In this document: in pieces, positions 20,518 through 21,594 of the stretch
Position numbering within the stretch: the stretch's first letter is position 1
How the letters are laid out: each line of letters begins with the position of its first letter
From: a virus
Reading direction: 5' to 3' (one strand)
DNA length: 21,594 nt
Virus record (IMG/VR): IMGVR_UViG_3300048110_000121
Location: 1-21,594 of that record
Notes under the pieces: model-generated
Databases searched by the model: none
The model's input: the letters and a program-made list of their open reading frames with translations, nothing else
What the model was told of the DNA's origin: nothing
Translations under genes and position numbers: made by a program

Positions 20518-21279
20518 TTAGGCTAGGTACTCTGATAATTTATTAACTTTATTTAGAAAAGAGTAATATGAACTGGTAACTCTATAATGATTATAAAACA
20601 AATGCTTATGTATTCTTTGCCATAAAGTCTTTTCTAACATAGGATAACCAAAACTAAAAACAATACATTCATAGTGTGCATAGTTGCGCCACATTTGTAT
20701 GTTCCAAAATTTAGTTAGATCGCTGTCAGTGTAAGGCTTTTCTCGCCGTTCCATCTGACTTGTGTTATTATAAGTTTGATCATCATAAACAATATGTAAT
20801 GTAATGCCACCTTCAGACCACCAAGGGACTTCCTTACAGGGTCTTTCTTCTGTATTAATAACATTATCATAAAAATGTGTATCGCACTTTAAGGCTTTCA
20901 GCTCCTTCATGAACTGTGCCTTTTGTTCTTTTGTATTAAATACAACACCAATGTACCTGTGCCTAGAATCGTCATGACCTTGGCAACTGGTAAAGGTTAG
21001 ATAGCCTTTTTTCTGTAGAGCCAGTACGCCATCTTTTACACCTGGCTCTAAGTTTCTTTCCATAATATCAGAATACTGACTTACAAAGGTAGATACATAT
21101 CTTCCAAAGTCATCTTTAAATACATATGTACGACCATTATCAAAGTGAAGATTGCCTTGTATAAACATCGCATGGTGGTGGCAATCTTCAGCTGAGTTTA
21201 ATTGTGGTTCAACTTCTTCAGAATATACCTGTTCATACTCCATACGATATTCATATTGAGATTTAAACAATTTAAACAC
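20518..21279 (-). CDS. CQGH-motif protein, 253 aa, unknown function
   Basis: Soluble protein with many His, Tyr and Trp residues. HHHAMFIQGNLHF lies near residues 34-46. The central region GVLALQKKGYLTFTSCQGH at 84-102 is followed by SRHRYIGVVF. A 'helix, hydrophobic strand, SC-x-G-H' pattern recalls TYW3-like S-C-S-G motifs, but no more similarity is visible. WWSEGGITLHIVYDD follows at about 157-171, then a helical C-terminus (FWNIQMWRNYAHYECIVF). The start is GTG 21279, adjacent to the preceding TAG; ATG 21243 is an alternative. No strong ribosome site is seen, so coupling to the upstream small gene is likely. Confidence 0.75.
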   Translation of the reverse strand: MFKLFKSQYEYRMEYEQVYSEEVEPQLNSAEDCHHHAMFIQGNLHFDNGRTYVFKDDFGRYVSTFVSQYSDIMERNLEPGVKDGVLALQKKGYLTFTSCQGHDDSRHRYIGVVFNTKEQKAQFMKELKALKCDTHFYDNVINTEERPCKEVPWWSEGGITLHIVYDDQTYNNTSQMERREKPYTDSDLTKFWNIQMWRNYAHYECIVFSFGYPMLEKTLWQRIHKHLFYNHYRVTSSYYSFLNKVNKLSEYLA

Positions 21280-21399
21280 CTATTTATTTAACATTCTTGC
21301 ACAAGTCATAAATGAATTTTCTCCTAAACAATCTTTCCATTGATATGTACCTACTGCTAGTAGAAACCCAATAACGATTGCAAGCATTATCTTATTCAT
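21280..21399 (-). CDS. Short membrane peptide, 39 aa
   Basis: ATG 21399 is preceded by AAGGAGG with 5 nt spacing, the best ribosome site in this region. The product MNKIMLAIVIGFLLAVGTYQ is a hydrophobic helix or uncleaved signal sequence, followed by 19 residues with two cysteines (WKDCLGENS, MTCARMLNK). It overlaps the stop of the upstream gene by 8 nt and touches the next start. Possibly a small envelope protein; no family recognised. An IM spanin or lysis accessory peptide is a guess from size only. Confidence 0.68.
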   Translation of the reverse strand: MNKIMLAIVIGFLLAVGTYQWKDCLGENSFMTCARMLNK

Positions 21400-21586
21400 G
21401 TTCGCCTCCTTCACCACGTAGTGTATAAAAGATTTGAGGCTTACGTTTAGCTGCTTCAAATACTGACACAGTTATGAAAACGCCACATAGTAATAGGGCA
21501 TGAAATAGAATATTAATACCTAGATACATCCAAGTACCAGTCATTGCAGTAAAGACAATACACCACATCCAAGCAAGGATCTGCAT
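21392..21586 (-). CDS. Small membrane protein, 64 aa
   Basis: Two hydrophobic segments fill most of the protein: ILAWMWCIVFTAMTGTWMYLG-type residues 3-22 and ILFHALLLCGVFITVSVF at about 26-43. A charged tail follows (EAAKRKPQIFYTLRGEGGEHE). A double-spanning inner-membrane protein with a cytoplasmic tail is likely. The ATG lies 8 nt from the right edge, so the ribosome site and possible upstream start cannot be judged. It forms the left-going set with the 39-aa gene, whose Shine-Dalgarno is inside its coding end. Confidence 0.65.
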   Translation of the reverse strand: MQILAWMWCIVFTAMTGTWMYLGINILFHALLLCGVFITVSVFEAAKRKPQIFYTLRGEGGEHE

Positions 21587-21594
21587 AACAAGAT

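Noticed and set aside
1-21594. CRISPR arrays, insertion sequences, integrase or attachment sites
   Set aside because: No regularly spaced repeats, transposase-like ORFs or terminal inverted repeats were seen. The only clear repeats are the promoter cassettes and the short TGTTACA elements.

Overview
The window is a compact stretch of a T4-like myovirus genome, probably a marine one. It carries homologues of the T4 baseplate hub and wedge (gp5, gp27, gp53, gp48), head completion nuclease (gp4), tail tube (gp19), hub assembly factor (gp26), ssDNA-binding protein (gp32) and late transcription co-activator (gp33). Many start/stop codons overlap (ATGA, TAATG). T4-type late promoters (TATAAATA) and T4-type early promoters (TTTACAT, 17 nt, TATAAT-like with an upstream TG) are visible. 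Base composition is AT-rich. The small early genes have the look of the conserved unknowns of marine exo-T-even phages (cyanophage/pelagiphage type). The host cannot be named from this sequence; no photosynthesis genes, tRNAs, integrase, IS elements or CRISPR array were seen.

Layout. (1) 1-7601, minus strand: a baseplate hub operon reading gp48, gp53, gp27, gp5-like OB fold plus tail lysozyme, an amidase plus transglycosylase protein, then a partial beta-helical spike-like protein running off the left edge. The functions of T4 gp5 are split over separate genes here and the set of cell-wall hydrolases is enlarged. (2) 7602-7656: divergent late promoters. (3) 7657-12245, plus strand: gp4, an unnamed conserved virion-type protein, gp19-like tube protein, gp26-like hub protein, a -1 frame extension and a 672-residue tape-measure-like protein. 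The operon ends at a bidirectional terminator at 12247-12268. (4) 12294-17000, minus strand: early/middle genes, namely gp32, gp33, several small unknowns, a WYL_2/DUF2693-like protein and a HAD-type 5'(3')-nucleotidase. They are separated by repeated T4-type early promoter/stem-loop cassettes and by a 274-nt gene-free stretch with several perfect stems. (5) 16935-20458, minus strand: a late-promoter-driven operon of six genes, five with Sec signal peptides and one with a membrane anchor plus coiled coil. Fimbrial-subunit-like and chaperone-like proteins are among them. (6) 20518-21586, minus strand: small membrane proteins and a CQGH-motif protein.

The most interesting observation is at 10037-10225. 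The gp26 gene ends in the slippery heptamer T TTT TTC, followed after 5 nt by a 10-bp stem that encloses an 8-bp stem. The -1 frame is open for 60 codons up to the start of the tape-measure-like gene. This is the architecture of the tail assembly chaperone frameshift (lambda G/GT, P2 E/E'), here joining gp26 to a short C-terminal domain I believe to be gp51-like. Other points: an apparent in-frame extension after the UGA stop of the pilin-like gene, a dual-coding overlap that specifies a hydrophobic tail in one frame and a signal peptide in the other, a candidate structured RNA at 15210-15385, and duplicated promoter cassettes.
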